NCBI GenBank assembly: GCA_943735955.1
Contig: OX030959.1
Coordinates: forward strand, 4,476,241 to 4,540,240
Source of the DNA: Piscicola geometra
Taxonomy: Eukaryota; Annelida; Clitellata; Hirudinida; Piscicolidae
Reading direction: 5' to 3'
DNA length: 64,000 bases
Positions 1-32,865 of this stretch are shown here, piece after piece. Under the pieces are notes generated by a model. It had not been told where the DNA came from and did not search any database. It was given only the letters and a program-made list of their open reading frames with translations. Positions within the stretch are counted from its first letter, which is position 1. Every line of letters starts with the position of its first letter. The translations under genes and the position numbers were made by a program.

Positions 1-660
1 TGGAGGGGAGGTGAGTTGGTGGGTGGGAGAAGGAGTGTAGAGAGGAGGTGAGTTGGTTGGTGGGAGGAGGAGTGTGGAGGGGAGGTGAGTTGGTTGGTGG
101 GAGGAGGGTTGTGGAGGGGAGGTGAGTTGGTGGGTGGGAGGAGGGTTGTGGAGGGGAGGTGAGTTGGTGGAAGGAGGAGGAGTGTGGAGGGGAGGTGAGT
201 TGGTGGGTGGGAGGAGGGGTGTGGAGGGGAGTAGAGTTGGTGGGTGGGAGGAAGGTTGTGGAGGGAAGGTGAGATGGTGGGTAGGAGGAGGGGTGTGGAG
301 AGAAGGTGAGTTGGTGGGTGGGAGGAGGGTTGTTGAAAGGAGTTGGTTGGTGGGAGGAGGGTCGTTGAGGGAAGGTGAGTTGGTGAGTGGGAGGAGGGTT
401 GTGGAGGGGAAATGAGTTTGTGGGTGGGAGGAGGGTTGTGGAGGAAAGGTGAGTTGGTGGGTGGGAGGAGGGTTGTGGAAGGAAGGTGAGTTGGTGGATG
501 GAGGGTTGTGGAGGGGAGTTGGTTCGTAGGAGGAAGGATGTGAGGGGGAGGTGGGATGGTGCGTTGGAGGGTTGTGGAGGTGAAATTAGTTGGTGGAAGG
601 AGGGATGTGGAGGTGAGGTGGGTTGGTGGGAGGAAGGATGTGGAGGTGAGGTGGGTTGGG
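1..660. repeat. Purine-rich minisatellite, unit about 37 bp, in a CRAT intron
   Basis: G-rich tandem array of roughly 17 imperfect units of about 37 bp. Nearly every unit carries GAGGTGAGTTGG, which contains a textbook 5' splice-donor core (AG/GTGAGT). It ends just before a short T/A-rich tract leading to the CRAT exon at 727. The array runs off the left edge, so its junction with the upstream CRAT exon cannot be seen. Open frames across it are repeat translations. Confidence 0.9.
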
Positions 661-726
661 AGATTGTTAATATTTTTATTATTTCATTTATTTTATTATT
701 ATTATTATTGATGCTCGTCTCAAAAG

Positions 727-3700
727 GATGAAGAAAAGCTGGATCTTCTGCGCAAGGCGGTCAAGAAGCAGACGACCATCATGGTCCAGGTCAGAATAAT
801 ATTGAGAATATTATTATTAATAATAATAATAATAACCAGAATTATAATAATAATAATTTCCAACTTGTAATCTCCAAGCACTTGGTGCAGCCACCCAAAC
901 TGCAAACATGCACAGGCGATCCTGGGAGAGGGCATCGACAACCACCTGCTGGGTCTGAGACAGATCGCAGAAGATTCCTCGCTGCCCTTGCCCGCCATCT
1001 TTACTGACCCCTCCTACCTTCACTCCAACAAGTTCATCCTCTCCACCAGCCAGGTTCTCGCCCATTACAACAATCACTTTCAATGTTTCAGAAAAAAATT
1101 ACCATTATTATTAATGATATTTTTATTCTTATTTTTTTAATTTAAATTTTTTTCAAACCATTTTTTTGTCATTTCTAACCACTACAAACTTGCAAACAAC
1201 CATCACACCCTCCATCCTCCTTGACGGGTCAAACTCACTCCTTCCATTACGCAATAACTTGCGCATGCGGTTCGAAGAGGCCAAGCAAGTGCACGCATCA
1301 CGCCTCAGGCTGCAGTCAGCTACGACCTCTCGCTTGACCCTCGTCTCTCACTATCTTCCACTGCTGTCATTAACTCCCTCACAATTGCATGCTGTCGATC
1401 TTGCGCAATTTCCGTCTTTTCTTTATGTCTGTGTGGCTTTTTAACCTTCCTTTAATTTATAGATATGTGGTTTTTCGTATTCTTTCTTTGCTTTATGTAT
1501 ATTTAGTTGTTTCTTATATTCAGATTTCAAAGAATCGATTCATATTCCTTTTATAATCGGAAAATCGTTTTTCTAGTGTCACCATGGCACGAGGTTCCAT
1601 TAATCTCCCTTCCCCTCCTCCCCAACCACGCCATCCACTCAAACCTCCACTCAAACCTCCACTCAAACATCTACTCAAACCTCCACTCAAACCTCCACTC
1701 AAACCTCCACCATCCACTCAAACCTCCACCATCCACTCAAACCTCCACTCAAACCTCCACCATCCACTCAAACCTCCACCATACACTCAAACCTCCACCA
1801 TCCACTCAAACCTCCACTCAAACATCCACTCAAACCTCCACCATCCACTCAAACCTCCACTCAAACCTCCACCATCCACTCAAACCTCCACTCAAACCTC
1901 CACCATCCACTCAAACCTCCACCATACACTCAAACCTCCACTATCCACTCAAACCTCCACCATCCACTCAAACCTCCACCATCCACTCAAACCTCCACTC
2001 AAACCTCCACCATCCACTCAAACCTCCACTCAAACCTCCACCATCCACTCAAACCTCCACTCAAACTTCCACCATCCACTCAAACCTCCACTCAAACCTC
2101 CACCATCCACTCAAACCTCCACTCAAACATCCATTCAAACCTCCACCATCCACTCAAACCTCCACCATCCACTCAAACCTCCACTCAAACCTCCACCATC
2201 TACTCAAACCTCCACCATCCACTCAAACCTCCACCATCCAATCAAACCTCCACCATCCACTCAAACCTCCACCATCCATTCAAACCTCCACTCAAACCTC
2301 CACCATCCACTCAAACCTCCACCATCCATTCAAACCTCCACCATCCACTCAAACCTCCACCATCCACTCAAACCTCCACCATCCACTCAAACCTCCACCA
2401 TCCACTCAAACCTCCACCATCCACTCAAACCTCCACCATCCACTCAAACCTCCACCATCCACTCAAACCTCCACTCAAACCTCCACTCAAACCTCCACTC
2501 AAACCTCCACTCAAACCTCCACCATCCACTCAAACCTCCACCATCCACTCAAACCTCCACTCAAACCTCCACCATCCACTCAAACCTCCACCATCCACTC
2601 AAACCTCCACCATCCACTCAAACCTCCACCATCCACTCAAACCTCCACTCAAACCTCCACCATCCACTCAAACCTCCACCATCCACTCAAACCTCCACCA
2701 TCCACTCAAACCTCCACCATCCACTCAAACCTCCACCATCCACTCAAACCTCCACCATCCACTCAAACCTCCACTCAAACCTCCACCATCCACTCAAACC
2801 TCCACCATCCACTCAAACCTCCACTCAAACCTCCACCATCCATTCAAACCTCCACCATCCACTCAAACCTCCACTATCCACTCAAACCTCCACCATCCAC
2901 TCAAACCTCCACCATCCACTCAAACCTCCACCATCCACTCAAACCTCCACTCAAACCTCCACCATCCATTCAAACCTCCACCATCCACTCAAACCTCCAC
3001 CATCCACTCAAACCTCCACTCAAACCTCCACCATCCACTCAAACCTCCACCATCCACTCAAACCTCCACTCAAACCTCCACCATCCACTCAAACCTCCAC
3101 CATCCACTCAAACCTCCACCATCCACTCAAACCTCCACCATCCACTCAAACCTCCACCATCCAATCAAACCTCCACTCAAACCTCCACCATCCACTCAAA
3201 CCTCCACCATCCACTCAAACCTCCACCATCCACTCAAACCTCCACCATCCACTCAAACCTCCACTCAAACCTCCACCATCCACTCAAACCTCCACCATCC
3301 ACTCAAACCTCCACCATCCACTCAAACCTCCACCATCCACTCAAACCTCCACTCAAACCTCCACCATCCACTCAAACCTCCGCTCAAACCTCCACCATCC
3401 AATCAAACCTCCACTCAAACCTCCACCATCCACTCAAACCTCCACCATCCACTCAAACCTCCACCATCCACTCAAACCTCCACCATCCACTCAAACCTCC
3501 ACTCAAACCTCCACCATCCACTCAAACCTCCACCATCCACTCAAACCTCCACCATCCACTCAAACCTCCACCATCCACTCAAACCTCCACTCAAACCTCC
3601 ACCATCCACTCAAACCTCCGCTCAAACCTCCACCATCCACTCAAACCTCCACCATCCACTCAAACCTCCACCATCCACTCAAACCTCCACCATCCACTCA

Positions 3701-6516
3701 AACCTCCACCATCCACTCAAACCTCCACCATCCACTCAAACCTCCACTCAAACCTCCACCATCCACTCAAACCTCCACCATCCACTCAAACCTCCACTCA
3801 AACCTCCACCATCCACTCAAACCTCCACCATCCACTCAAACCTCCACTCAAACCTCCACCATCCACTCAAACCTCCACTCAAACCTCCACCATCCACTCA
3901 AACCTCCACCATCCACTCAAACCTCCACTCAAACCTCCACCATCCACTCAAACCTCCACTCAAACCTCCACCATCCACTCAAACCTCCACTCAAACCTCC
4001 ACCATCCACTCAAACCTCCACCATCCACTCAAACCTCCACCATCCACTCAAACCTCCACCATCCACTCAAACCTCCACCATCCACTCAAACCTCCACCAT
4101 CCACTCAAACCTCCACCATCCACTCAAACCTCCACCATCCACTCAAACCTCCACCATCCACTCAAACCTCCACCATCCAATCAAACCTCCACTCAAACCT
4201 CCACCATCCACTCAAACCTCCACCATCCACTCAAACCTCCACCATCCACTCAAACCTCCACCATCCACTCAAACCTCCACTCAAACCTCCACCATCCACT
4301 CAAACCTCCACCATCCACTCAAACCTCCACCATCCACTCAAACCTCCACCATCCACTCAAACCTCCACTCAAACCTCCACCATCCACTCAAACCTCCACC
4401 ATCCACTCAAACCTCCGCTCAAACCTCCACCATCCACTCAAACCTCCACCATCCACTCAAACCTCCACCATCCACTCAAACCTCCACCATCCACTCAAAC
4501 CTCCACCATCCACTCAAACCTCCACCATCCACTCAAACCTCCACTCAAACCTCCACCATCCACTCAAACCTCCACCATCCACTCAAACCTCCACTCAAAC
4601 CTCCACCATCCACTCAAACCTCCACCATCCACTCAAACCTCCACTCAAACCTCCACCATCCACTCAAACCTCCACTCAAACCTCCACCATCCACTCAAAC
4701 CTCCACCATCCACTCAAACCTCCACTCAAACCTCCACCATCCACTCAAACCTCCACTCAAACCTCCACCATCCACTCAAACCTCCACTCAAACCTCCACC
4801 ATCCACTCAAACCTCCACCATCCACTCAAACCTCCACCATCCACTCAAACCTCCACCATCCACTCAAACCTCCACCATCCACTCAAACCTCCACCATCCA
4901 CTCAAACCTCCACCATCCACTCAAACCTCCACCATCCACTCAAACCTCCACCATCCACTCAAACCTCCACTCAAACCTCCACCATCCATTCAAACCTCCA
5001 CCATCCACTCAAACCTCCACCATCCACTCAAACCTCCACCATCCACTCAAACCTCCACCATCCACTCAAACCTCCACTCAAACCTCCACCATCCACTCAA
5101 ACCTCCACCATTCACTCAAACCTCCACCATCCACTCAAACCTCCACCATCCACTCAAACCTCCACTCAAACCTCCACCATCCACTCAAACCTCCACCATC
5201 CACTCAAACCTCCACTCAAACTTCCACCATCCACTCAAACCTCCACCATCCACTCAAACCTCCACCATCCACTCAAACCTCCACCATCCACTCAAACCTC
5301 CACCATCCACTCAAACCTCCACCATCCCCTCAAACCTCCACCATCCACTCAAACCTCCACCATCCACTCAAACCTCCACTCAAACCTCCACCATCCACTC
5401 AAACCTCCACCATCCACTCAAACCTCCACCATCCACTCAAACCTCCACCATCCACTCAAATCTCCACCATCCACTCAAACCTCCACCATCCACTCAAACC
5501 TCCACTCAAACCTCCACCATCCACTCAAACCTCCACCATCCACTCAAACCTCCACCATCCACTCAAACCTCCACTCAAACCTCCACTATCCACTCAAACC
5601 TCCACCATCCACTCAAACCTCCACTCAAACCTCCACCATCCACTCAAACCTCCACTCAAACCTCCACCATCCACTCAAACCTTCACCATCCACTCAAACC
5701 TCCACTCAAACCTCCACCATCCACTCAAACCTCCACCATCCACTCAAACCTCCACCATCCACTCAAACCTCCACCATCCACTCAAACCTCCACCATCCAC
5801 TCAAACCTCCACCATCCACTCAAACCTCCACCATCCACTCAAACCTCCACCATCCACTCAAACCTCCACCATCCACTCAAACCTCCACCATCCACTCAAA
5901 CCTCCACTCAAACCTCCACCATCCACTCAAACCTCCACCATCCACTCAAACCTCCACCATCCACTCAAACCTCCACCATCCACTCAAACCTCCACTCAAA
6001 CCTCCACCATCCACTCAAACCTCCACCATCCACTCAAACCTCCACCATCCATTCAAACCTCCACCATCCACTCAAACCTCCACTCAAACCTCCACCATCC
6101 ACTCAAACCTCCACCATCCACTCAAACTTCCACTCAAACCTCCACCATCCACTCAAACCTCCACTCAAACCTCCACCATCCACTCAAACCTCCACCATCC
6201 ACTCAAACCTCCACCATCCACTCAAACCTCCACCACCCACTCAAAGGTGCCAACCACAATGGACGCTTTCATGTGCTATGGACCCGTGGTAGAGGATGGC
6301 TACGGGGCCTGCTACAACCCGCATCCTGACTGCATCCTCGTGTGCGTCTCCAGCTTCAAGAAGGAGGAAAGCACCAACTCAGCGGCGTTCGCTCGTTCTC
6401 TCCAGCTCACTTTCGACGGAATGAAACAGATCTGTGAAGCTGCCTCCAGGAAGACAACCACCACTGCACCACCCAAGCCGCCCCAGCCACTCTACAGAGG
6501 CGCCTCTAAGGGATGA
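727..6516 (+). CDS. CRAT: Carnitine O-acetyltransferase, C-terminal part (three last exons)
   Basis: Partial gene; upstream exons lie left of the window. Three exons are supported: 727-789, 916-1053 and 6247-6516 (stop TGA). All are flanked by AG and GT and keep phase 0. The joined protein reads DEEKLDLLRKAV, then HLLGLRQIAED, FILSTSQ, and after the last intron VPTTMDAFMCYGPV and DGYGACYNP. These match the C-terminal catalytic half of the choline/carnitine acyltransferase family, where the STSQ-V and GYG-CYNP segments line the carnitine and CoA pocket. The family transfers acetyl groups between CoA and carnitine in mitochondria and peroxisomes. The protein ends in a Pro/Thr-rich tail plus GASKG. 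No clear peroxisomal AKL-type signal is visible. The last intron (1054-6246) is about 5.2 kb and is almost wholly satellite. Confidence 0.93.
1629..6246. repeat. 4.6 kb satellite, mixed 19-bp and 12-bp units, in the last CRAT intron
   Basis: Uninterrupted array of two interleaved units. One is 19 bp (ACCATCCACTCAAACCTCC). The other is 12 bp (ACTCAAACCTCC), which equals the 19-mer minus ACCATCC. Sporadic single-base variants occur. The + strand unit contains no stop triplet in any phase, and 19 bp shifts phase by one. This produces overlapping open frames of more than 1,500 codons with a 19-residue period. The array runs right up to the CRAT acceptor: the last unit reads CACTCAAAG and its AG is the splice acceptor. 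Confidence 0.97.
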
Positions 6517-7892
6517 GACAGTGGCTAAGAAAGGTTGAAATATCCAAGATATCTAGTTTCGTTAGAGATTAACATTTTAGGCGCGTATATCACCCTTCAT
6601 TGGAGTTACCATTCAATCGAGATCATCAATACAGGCAAGTATGACCTGATTAGTCAAGTGTTGTGAGGTCCACCATCACAGTATTGCTGGCGTTTTGTTA
6701 TGTTGTGTTAGCTAGGAAGTTTCCATCACTAGCCGTTGTTTGCTCTGTAGTCTCTGGCAGTGCTGCAAAGTCCCTGCATGAGTAGTACTATATTTTTGGA
6801 CTTCATCTTTTTTTCAGTTTATTTCAACTTTGTGGTTTCACCACCAGGTCCCAACTAACTCACCAAACCTCCATAACCCTCCAATCCACCTCATCATACA
6901 CACACCCAGTACCCTATATTTTCGAAATTCGTATTTCCTGCAGTTTATTTCAACTTTTTAGTTTCATGAGCAGTGGGCGTTGTTGCATCGTTGTTGAAGT
7001 AATTTACTTGATTCCAGTGTTGAAATAGCTCAAGCAACATTTGATATTGTTGGTATACGTCTGTATAGTTTAATTTCTCAAAGTAAGTTGACATTCTAGG
7101 CGTTATTCAACCCTCTATTCACAGTTTGTGGGCATTTGCTCAGTTCTTCCGTTACATTTCTAGTCATATATTATAGTCATATTCATTGTCGTAATGAGTT
7201 TGTAGCGTTAAAATCGTAACTGTATTCTTAGCAATACTCATTTAGAAAGTGGCAAAGAATGTATAAAGGGTCGGACATTGTTTCTTCAGATGTTGCCCCA
7301 ACATGGTGCTGCTGTCATATTGATGGACCTAAACTAGTCATCATGAAATGCCTAAAAAGTCAGATCATTCTAGGCCCTTGATTACGTTTCTACAGTCTAT
7401 TTAAAAACTCGAATATCAATGGTGGTGATTATAGTCAAACAAAATTGGTTGAAATAAAACACCACTACTTTTAGGCAGTTTACTAATTGAACTGCCAAAT
7501 AAACTTAATGCTTAAATAATAATAATAAACAAAATAAACTTAATGTCTTTAGACCAGTATAAGGCAAAGGTTCTTGAAAGTGACGTCACAAGACCTCATA
7601 GACATTATTTCTTTTTTTTTTAAATTTAGAAAAATTTGTAAAAGGATTTTTTGAAACTTTATTACACCATTGAAACATTAATTGTTTAACTGTCTCTAGA
7701 ATATTAAATATTAACTAATCTAGGTACATATTAATAATAATAATGCTTGTAACCAAAGATCTCTAATAAAGCCATCAACCCTGGTAGCCACCACCAGCAT
7801 CAATTGCAACCATGGTTACACTTATCATTACCATCGCCAAGGACACCAAAACCCGCATAAGAACAACTACCACACAATCAACACAATCATCA
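6517..7892. other. Tail-to-tail interval between CRAT and SNRPD3
   Basis: AT-rich, presumably the 3' UTRs of both genes. Candidate poly(A) signals are AATAAA near 7498 on + and AATAAA on the - strand near 7656. A perfect CRE palindrome TGACGTCA lies near 7580. A short stretch near 6850-6910 resembles decayed satellite (CTCACCAAACCTCC). I see no coding exon. Confidence 0.6.
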
Positions 7893-9256
<1,364 letters not shown>

Positions 9257-9696
9257 ATGAATGTTTTAAATGAGCGATCTGCTTCATTATGTAATTTTGA
9301 AGTTTTTACTTTTTTAAAAGATATAAAGGAAGGAAAAAATGGTCAAACTAAACCTGGTATGGAACAGAAAAATCTTGCCACAATAACCTACGAATTAATA
9401 AAGTACTTAGAATCGTCTCCCTGTGGCAATCAAAATGTCTCAAATATCAAAGTTTTGATGGAAAAACTCAAGGCTTTCAAGCTCACTAAAGCTGAAAAAT
9501 TACAGGTTTGTATGCATAAACACCATGCGTCTTAAACTTACCTGATGTTGGTAACTAAATCATGCAGATTGTGAACAGCCTTCCTCGAACGCCAGTGGAA
9601 ATCCAGTTGATGATCGAGGAAAGTGAGGAGAGACTGAGTATGGAAGAGATCGATGAGCTGCTTGCCGTCATTGCAGAGTTCTGCCCAGACTCCTGA
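9257..9696 (+). CDS. CRCP: RNA polymerase III subunit RPC9 (CGRP receptor component), two exons
   Basis: Exons 9257-9505 and 9568-9696, with a 62-bp intron. About 126 residues. Key segments are LCNFEVFTFLKDIKEG, NLATITYELIKYLESSPC, KLTKAEKLQ/IVNSLPRTPVEIQLMIEESEERL and a C-terminal acidic helix. These match RPC9/CRCP, which pairs with RPC8 to form the stalk of RNA polymerase III (HRDC-like fold) and helps recruit initiation factors. Length is near the usual 120-150 residues. A poly(A) signal AATAAA lies at about 10051. Confidence 0.94.
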
Positions 9697-10122
9697 CATA
9701 CATCTCATCATTTTTATTTCTTTTAAACTAAAAATACATTTATAAAATATAGAGGTTGTATATAGACAGTTTGATGTCTTATAAGCTATAATCCAGAGTT
9801 GATGAAATCATGAATATCCTAAACAAATTGCAATAAGAATTTCAATTGCGCATTAAATTATCAAATTGAAAGAATTATATTTGTAACTTTCTGCAGTAGT
9901 GTAACATTGTGAAAGAATTGAATACACATCAAGTGAATAACATGAAAAGTGAATTTATCAAGTTAATGACCAACTTGCAATTGAATCTCACATCTCTTTG
10001 TATTGGACATAGCTTTGTGCAATGAATTAAAATCATTTCTATGAATATTAAATAAAAGTATTGCTTTAATGGACTTGATATGCTTATACAGCAGTATTGT
10101 TCTGATAATACGTGTCCACAGG

Positions 10123-10268
<146 letters not shown>

Positions 10269-10486
10269 AATTAGTAGTAGTAATAATAGTAGTAGTTCTA
10301 GCTCAGCGCTAGATGGACTTCTTAAGGCTTGGTTTCATCCAGTAGTCTTCGTCACTGACGTCTTCGAATTGCAGGTTGTGTCTGTGTGGGCGGGCATCAA
10401 TGAGGCATTTAAACATGTGCTGACTTGAACTATGCACACATATTTAAGTCTCCAATAGCTTTGCTCCATTCGACAGTTGCGACATG

Positions 10487-10702
10487 AGTGCATCAGTTTG
10501 GGACGTTAGGGCATCAGTTTGGGACGTTAGGGCATCAGTTTGGGACGTTAGTGCATCAGTTTAGGACGTTAGTGCATCAGTTTGGGACGTTAGGGCATCA
10601 GTTTGGGACGTTAGTGCATCAGTTTGGGACGTTAGTGCATCAGTTTGGGACGTTAGTGCATCAGTTTGGGACGTTAGTGCATCAGTTTGGGACGTTAGTG
10701 CT
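10487..10702. repeat. 21-bp minisatellite
   Basis: About ten units of GCATCAGTTTGGGACGTTAGT with single-base variants, between the convergent CRCP and CSPP1 genes. The 21-bp unit keeps frame (HQFGTLV), which explains the open frames on both strands. Confidence 0.97.
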
Positions 10703-10893
10703 TCAGACTGCTTATCTGACCAAACTACACTCGCCTGTTGCTTCTGGGCGGAGTGATGTACTTGTCCAAGCTGTCCATCGCCTCTCCTGCGTGGTGGTCG
10801 CGAAGCTTCCATCAACGTCATATGCGTTAAATAGAGTATTGAACTGCATTCTTGGTGTTTTTGTTATTATCATTATTCATCTTTGTATTAATA

Positions 10894-18771
<7,878 letters not shown>

Positions 18772-19274
18772 GACCTTTTCTCATTGAAGTTTTACCCACA
18801 AATTAATTTGTATTCACTAGTGGAAGAAATCTAGTGATGTAAATTCATTGAACATGAATTCTTCTAGTGTGGAAGATACCTATTTCTCAGTTTATGAATC
18901 GTCATGGAAACTAAAAATTCAATTTTTTTACAAATTTGTTTTATACGTTCATTTTGTATATAATTTTTAAAAAAAGGTTTTAAAAATTTGTTTTTCTATT
19001 AAGCACAAATTTGAAGTTCATTCTTTGCTCACCCATTATCTGCATTGCGCTATCTCCTTTTAAACTTAACTTTAACTTTAAATTAAACTTAATTATTAAA
19101 GTGTAAGTTAAATTCTACTTACTTTTATCATATAATTGTATCCTGATATAGATAAAAGTTAACCGGTCAAAAAAGTTAATTGTATTCATGTTCAATTAAT
19201 AAAAAAGTAAAACGTGTTCTATTGCAGCAGACTTCCTTGCTTATTGAATGACAGTAAAGTTTTAATTACAGAAA
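18772..19274. promoter_or_regulatory. Divergent intergenic region between CSPP1 and LARS1
   Basis: 503 bp between the two start codons. It is AT-rich with several homopolymer A/T runs and no array. It probably holds the promoters and 5' UTRs of both genes. The LARS1 start is preceded by TTTTAATTACAG, so a 5' UTR intron acceptor directly before the ATG is possible. Confidence 0.5.
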
Positions 19275-29535
<10,261 letters not shown>

Positions 29536-29838
29536 TTGGTTTTAAAGGATTTGGTGACTTATATTAAATATTATTAAATGTTTAGAACATTCGTTTCATC
29601 TAAGTTGAACTGGGTTCATCTTGTTTATATTCTATTGAATCTTCAATGCTTATTCATCTCTGAATGAGCTTTTATGAATACAAAATGGGCAATGTAGTTG
29701 ACTTAATGACCTTATGGTCTTAATAATTCAATTAAAGAGTGTTTAACCTTTTATAGTTGTGGCCTATTAATGGCTAATAACATATTTTTATATTTTTATG
29801 AATTCTATTATTAAATCATACAGCAACAATTATTTTAA

Positions 29839-30405
29839 CTAGACATATTTGAATATGCAATCTTTTTTGTCAGCGACGCTTTGTAGTTCCAGTTTGACTG
29901 GTCGCTTAAGGAAGAGTGAGAGCAGTTCTTCTGTGTATCCCTTCAGAAAGTAGACTTTGCGAGGCACCATGCCCTGTGTGATGAGGCCTGCAATCACCAC
30001 CAAGTTATGCCGCCTTTTGATGATGATTTCCGATGCAAACAAGTTCACCCACGTTCCCAGCATGAACTTTCTGATGAAAACGTCTTCCCATGTTGTTTGA
30101 GCTCTGAACTCTGACTCGCCTTCCAAATTGCCTGCAGACAACATTGCAAAGATATTATGGTTGTATAGATCAACAATCATTTAAATGGACAAACTCGAGT
30201 TCCAGGAGTTCCAAGCCTTCCTCACTCCAATGTTGCACGGCTTCTGAGCCTCCTCGTACGACAAGGGCTGGTTTCGATTGGGAGTGACCTTCTTCACTGC
30301 AGTGCTTCTGTTCTTCTCCAAGCAACTAGAAAGTGCAAAGGACCTGGTTTGCATGATGCAGTTGGTGCTCTTCAATAAGCCCAAACACTTGGTGCGGTAC
30401 GCCAT
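29839..30405 (-). CDS. MRPS24: Mitochondrial small ribosomal subunit protein uS3m (MRPS24), two exons
   Basis: Exons 30405-30195 and 30131-29839, 63-bp intron, phase 1 junction. The protein is about 167 residues. It has a Ser/Arg-containing N-terminus (TRSFALSSCLEKNRS) that fits a mitochondrial presequence, then LSYEEAQKPCNIGVRKAW, NLEGESEFRAQTTWEDVFIRKF, KRRHNLVVIAGLITQG and VYFLKGYTEELLS. The length and the order of these motifs match animal MRPS24. It is head-to-head with PGAP2 and tail-to-tail with LARS1. Confidence 0.93.
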
Positions 30406-30614
30406 CCAAACTCACAAATTGAATCACCTAAAACCAATTTGGTTAAAAGCAAACTAATTGTAAATTTAAAAATTATATTTTTTCTTTTAAAAATATATTA
30501 ACTAATTAGAATAAATAAATATAAATTATAGAAATCTAATAAGATACTTTAACTGGTTTACTTATAAAGTTTATAATAACTAACATAAGAAACGTCTACA
30601 CAAGTGCGATTATA
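30406..30614. promoter_or_regulatory. 209-bp divergent promoter region, MRPS24/PGAP2
   Basis: Only 209 bp separate the two start codons. The interval is AT-rich with no recognisable array, so the two 5' UTRs must be very short or overlap. Function is inferred from position. Confidence 0.55.
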
Positions 30615-31927
30615 ATGGCGAAGGAAATGGCTGAGGTGGACAGTACCATGAAAGACAAAATAACGTTGAAGCTGTGCTTCAATAGGTTTGGCTTGATAAT
30701 CATTTCTTTACCAAGTATTTCCCTTGCCGTCTGCTTGGTGACTGCAGTTTTCTTCAGGTATGATCGCATCACAGAGACCTCTTGTAACGTAAGTAGCGAT
30801 TTTTTCAATCAAATTTATTTTATATTAAACTTAAACAAACATTTTTTTTAATAATTTTACACAGTCCATGAAAATGAAGCTATGTCCACTTTTCTAGGTG
30901 ACGAACAGTGTTCCATCTGCGAGTGCAGTGACGGGAGTGACTCCTCAGAACTACATTTGGAGACTTGGAATTGCACTGCATAGCACGCCTCGATTCGCCG
31001 TTGGAGTGATGTACTTGCGGCTGTACCAGAGGAAGACACCCCTGCACGAAGCCTCACGCTTCATCTACACCATCCTCTACAAACTGATATTCTTCTTCTA
31101 CAATGTCGAACTTTCGAGTCTCATCCTTGTCTCCTTCATCTCCAACGTTGAGAACTATCGTTAGTCTCTCACTATTACTTCTTTGTGCACTTGTCTCTCA
31201 GCAACAAATTAAATCTAGATTCATTCATTAATTGTATTTTTGTTATATATCATCATCATCATCATCATCACCCACCACTCCATCCATCCATCACTCACCC
31301 ACGCACAGCTCTGCATGAGAAGCTCTTCATCTCCTTCATGGTGTCAGCAGTCGCCTACCAACTCTTCACCCTCGCCATCTTCCACCTCGCCTTCCCCGAC
31401 CTGCACCACAACAAAGCTGTCAGTTCCAAAATATTATTATTATTATCATTATCATTATTATTATTTATTATTTTTATTTCCACCTGCAGGCACAGCACTC
31501 GTACACCCGGAAGAAGCGGGCCTTCTGTCTCATGGTGACCTTCACCTTCATCCTCCTGCTCGCCTTCTTCCTGCACCGCTTCTACTGCCTCTCTGGAGGT
31601 ACCCTGTCCTTCAATCCATCCATCTTGATGATGATGATGGTGATGATGGTCATGTTGATGATGATGATGATAAGGATGGTGATGATGATGATGATGAGGA
31701 GGATGATAAGGATGGTGATGGTGATGATGGTCATGTTGATGATGATAAGGATGATGATGATGGCGATAACTACCACCACTATCACGCCGACAGCGTTTTC
31801 GGTCTTTGCGGCGGCAGAGTACTTGATAGTGGCTTGCGTGATCTTCTTCCACTACAGCGCAGTCGACGACTTCCAGCACTCCTCCATCTCCGTCGAGTTC
31901 GCCCTCGCTTGCGACAAGAGCCACTAG
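30615..31927 (+). CDS. PGAP2: Post-GPI attachment to proteins factor 2, five exons
   Basis: Exons 30615-30788, 30898-31159, 31309-31418, about 31491-31599 and about 31792-31927 (stop TAG), with consistent phases. The protein (about 263 residues) starts with a cytosolic segment, then a membrane helix (LIIISLPSISLAVCLVTAVF). Next come a luminal loop with PQNYIWRLGIALHSTPRF, further hydrophobic helices, LHEKLFISFMV, KRAFCLMVTFTF, and the late helix SVFAAAEYLIVACVIFFHYS. This pattern is PGAP2/FRAG1, a Golgi multi-pass protein needed for lipid remodelling of GPI anchors. The last intron is a GAT-rich microsatellite. Confidence 0.92.
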
Positions 31928-32344
31928 CAGCCCATCGCCGCCCTGCTTGCTCTCTTCTTTAAATTGTTTAATTATATGAAGCTAAATTATTTCTTCTTAT
32001 ACATTTTAAACGGGTCTAGGTGATCTGGCCTCGACACCTGGCGAGTGAATAGTTGTTGACCCAATTCAAGGGTCCATCTAAACTCCGCACTGCACCGAAC
32101 CATGCTCTCATTAGTTCATCATGCCAGTTCTTTCAAGTGCAAATCACGCCATGACATCTCCCTTTGCTACATTTGAAGATGTTCTTATCTTACTTTGTCG
32201 ATTTTAGTTTGTAATTATTTTAATTGAATTAATTTTAATCAATTGAGCTCATTAGAATTGAGTTTTTCTATCAGCTTGAAGCTTTTACAGCAGTTCACCT
32301 CCTTCAATCATCATCATCAGTGCTTCTGCAGTCTTGGTGCGTTC

Positions 32345-32865
32345 TTCCAACATCCCATCCATCATCTCCCACCACCTCATCCAATCCCATCCATCACTTC
32401 CCACCACCGCATCCCATCCCATCCATCACCTCCCACCACCGCATCCCATCCCATCCATCACTTCCCACCACCGCATCCCATCCCATCCATCACCTCCCAC
32501 CACCGCATCCCATCCCATCCATCACCTCCCACCACCGCTTCCCATCCCATCCATCACCTCCCACCACCGCTTCCCATCCCATCCATCACCTCCCACCACC
32601 GCATCCCATCCCATCCATCACTTCCCACCACTTCATCCAATCCCATCCATCACTTCCCACCACCGCATCCCATCCCATCCATCACCTCCCACCACTGCAT
32701 CCCATCCCATCCATCACTTCCCACCACCGCATCCCATCCCATCCATCACCTCCCACCACTGCATCCCATCCCATCCATCACCTCCCACCACCGCATCCCA
32801 TCACCTCCCACCACCTCATCCCATCCATCACCTCCCACCACCTCATCCCATCCACCACCTCATCC
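32345..32865. repeat. 32-bp minisatellite
   Basis: About 16 units of CCACCACCGCATCCCATCCC plus ATCCATCACCTC. Shorter variants occur at the right end. No stops on +, hence long spurious open frames. Confidence 0.96.

Noticed and set aside
1166..1444. 92-codon frame between CRAT exon and satellite
   Set aside because: Lies within the last CRAT intron, has no recognisable domain, and its start is not an ATG in good context.
1507..6516. Giant open frame of about 1,669 codons with 19-residue repeats
   Set aside because: It is the stop-free translation of the CRAT intron satellite. The same sequence is open in another frame as well. Only the last 90 codons are real exon.
7580..7587. CRE palindrome TGACGTCA as a regulatory element
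   Set aside because: A single 8-bp match between two gene 3' ends, with no promoter nearby. Likely chance.
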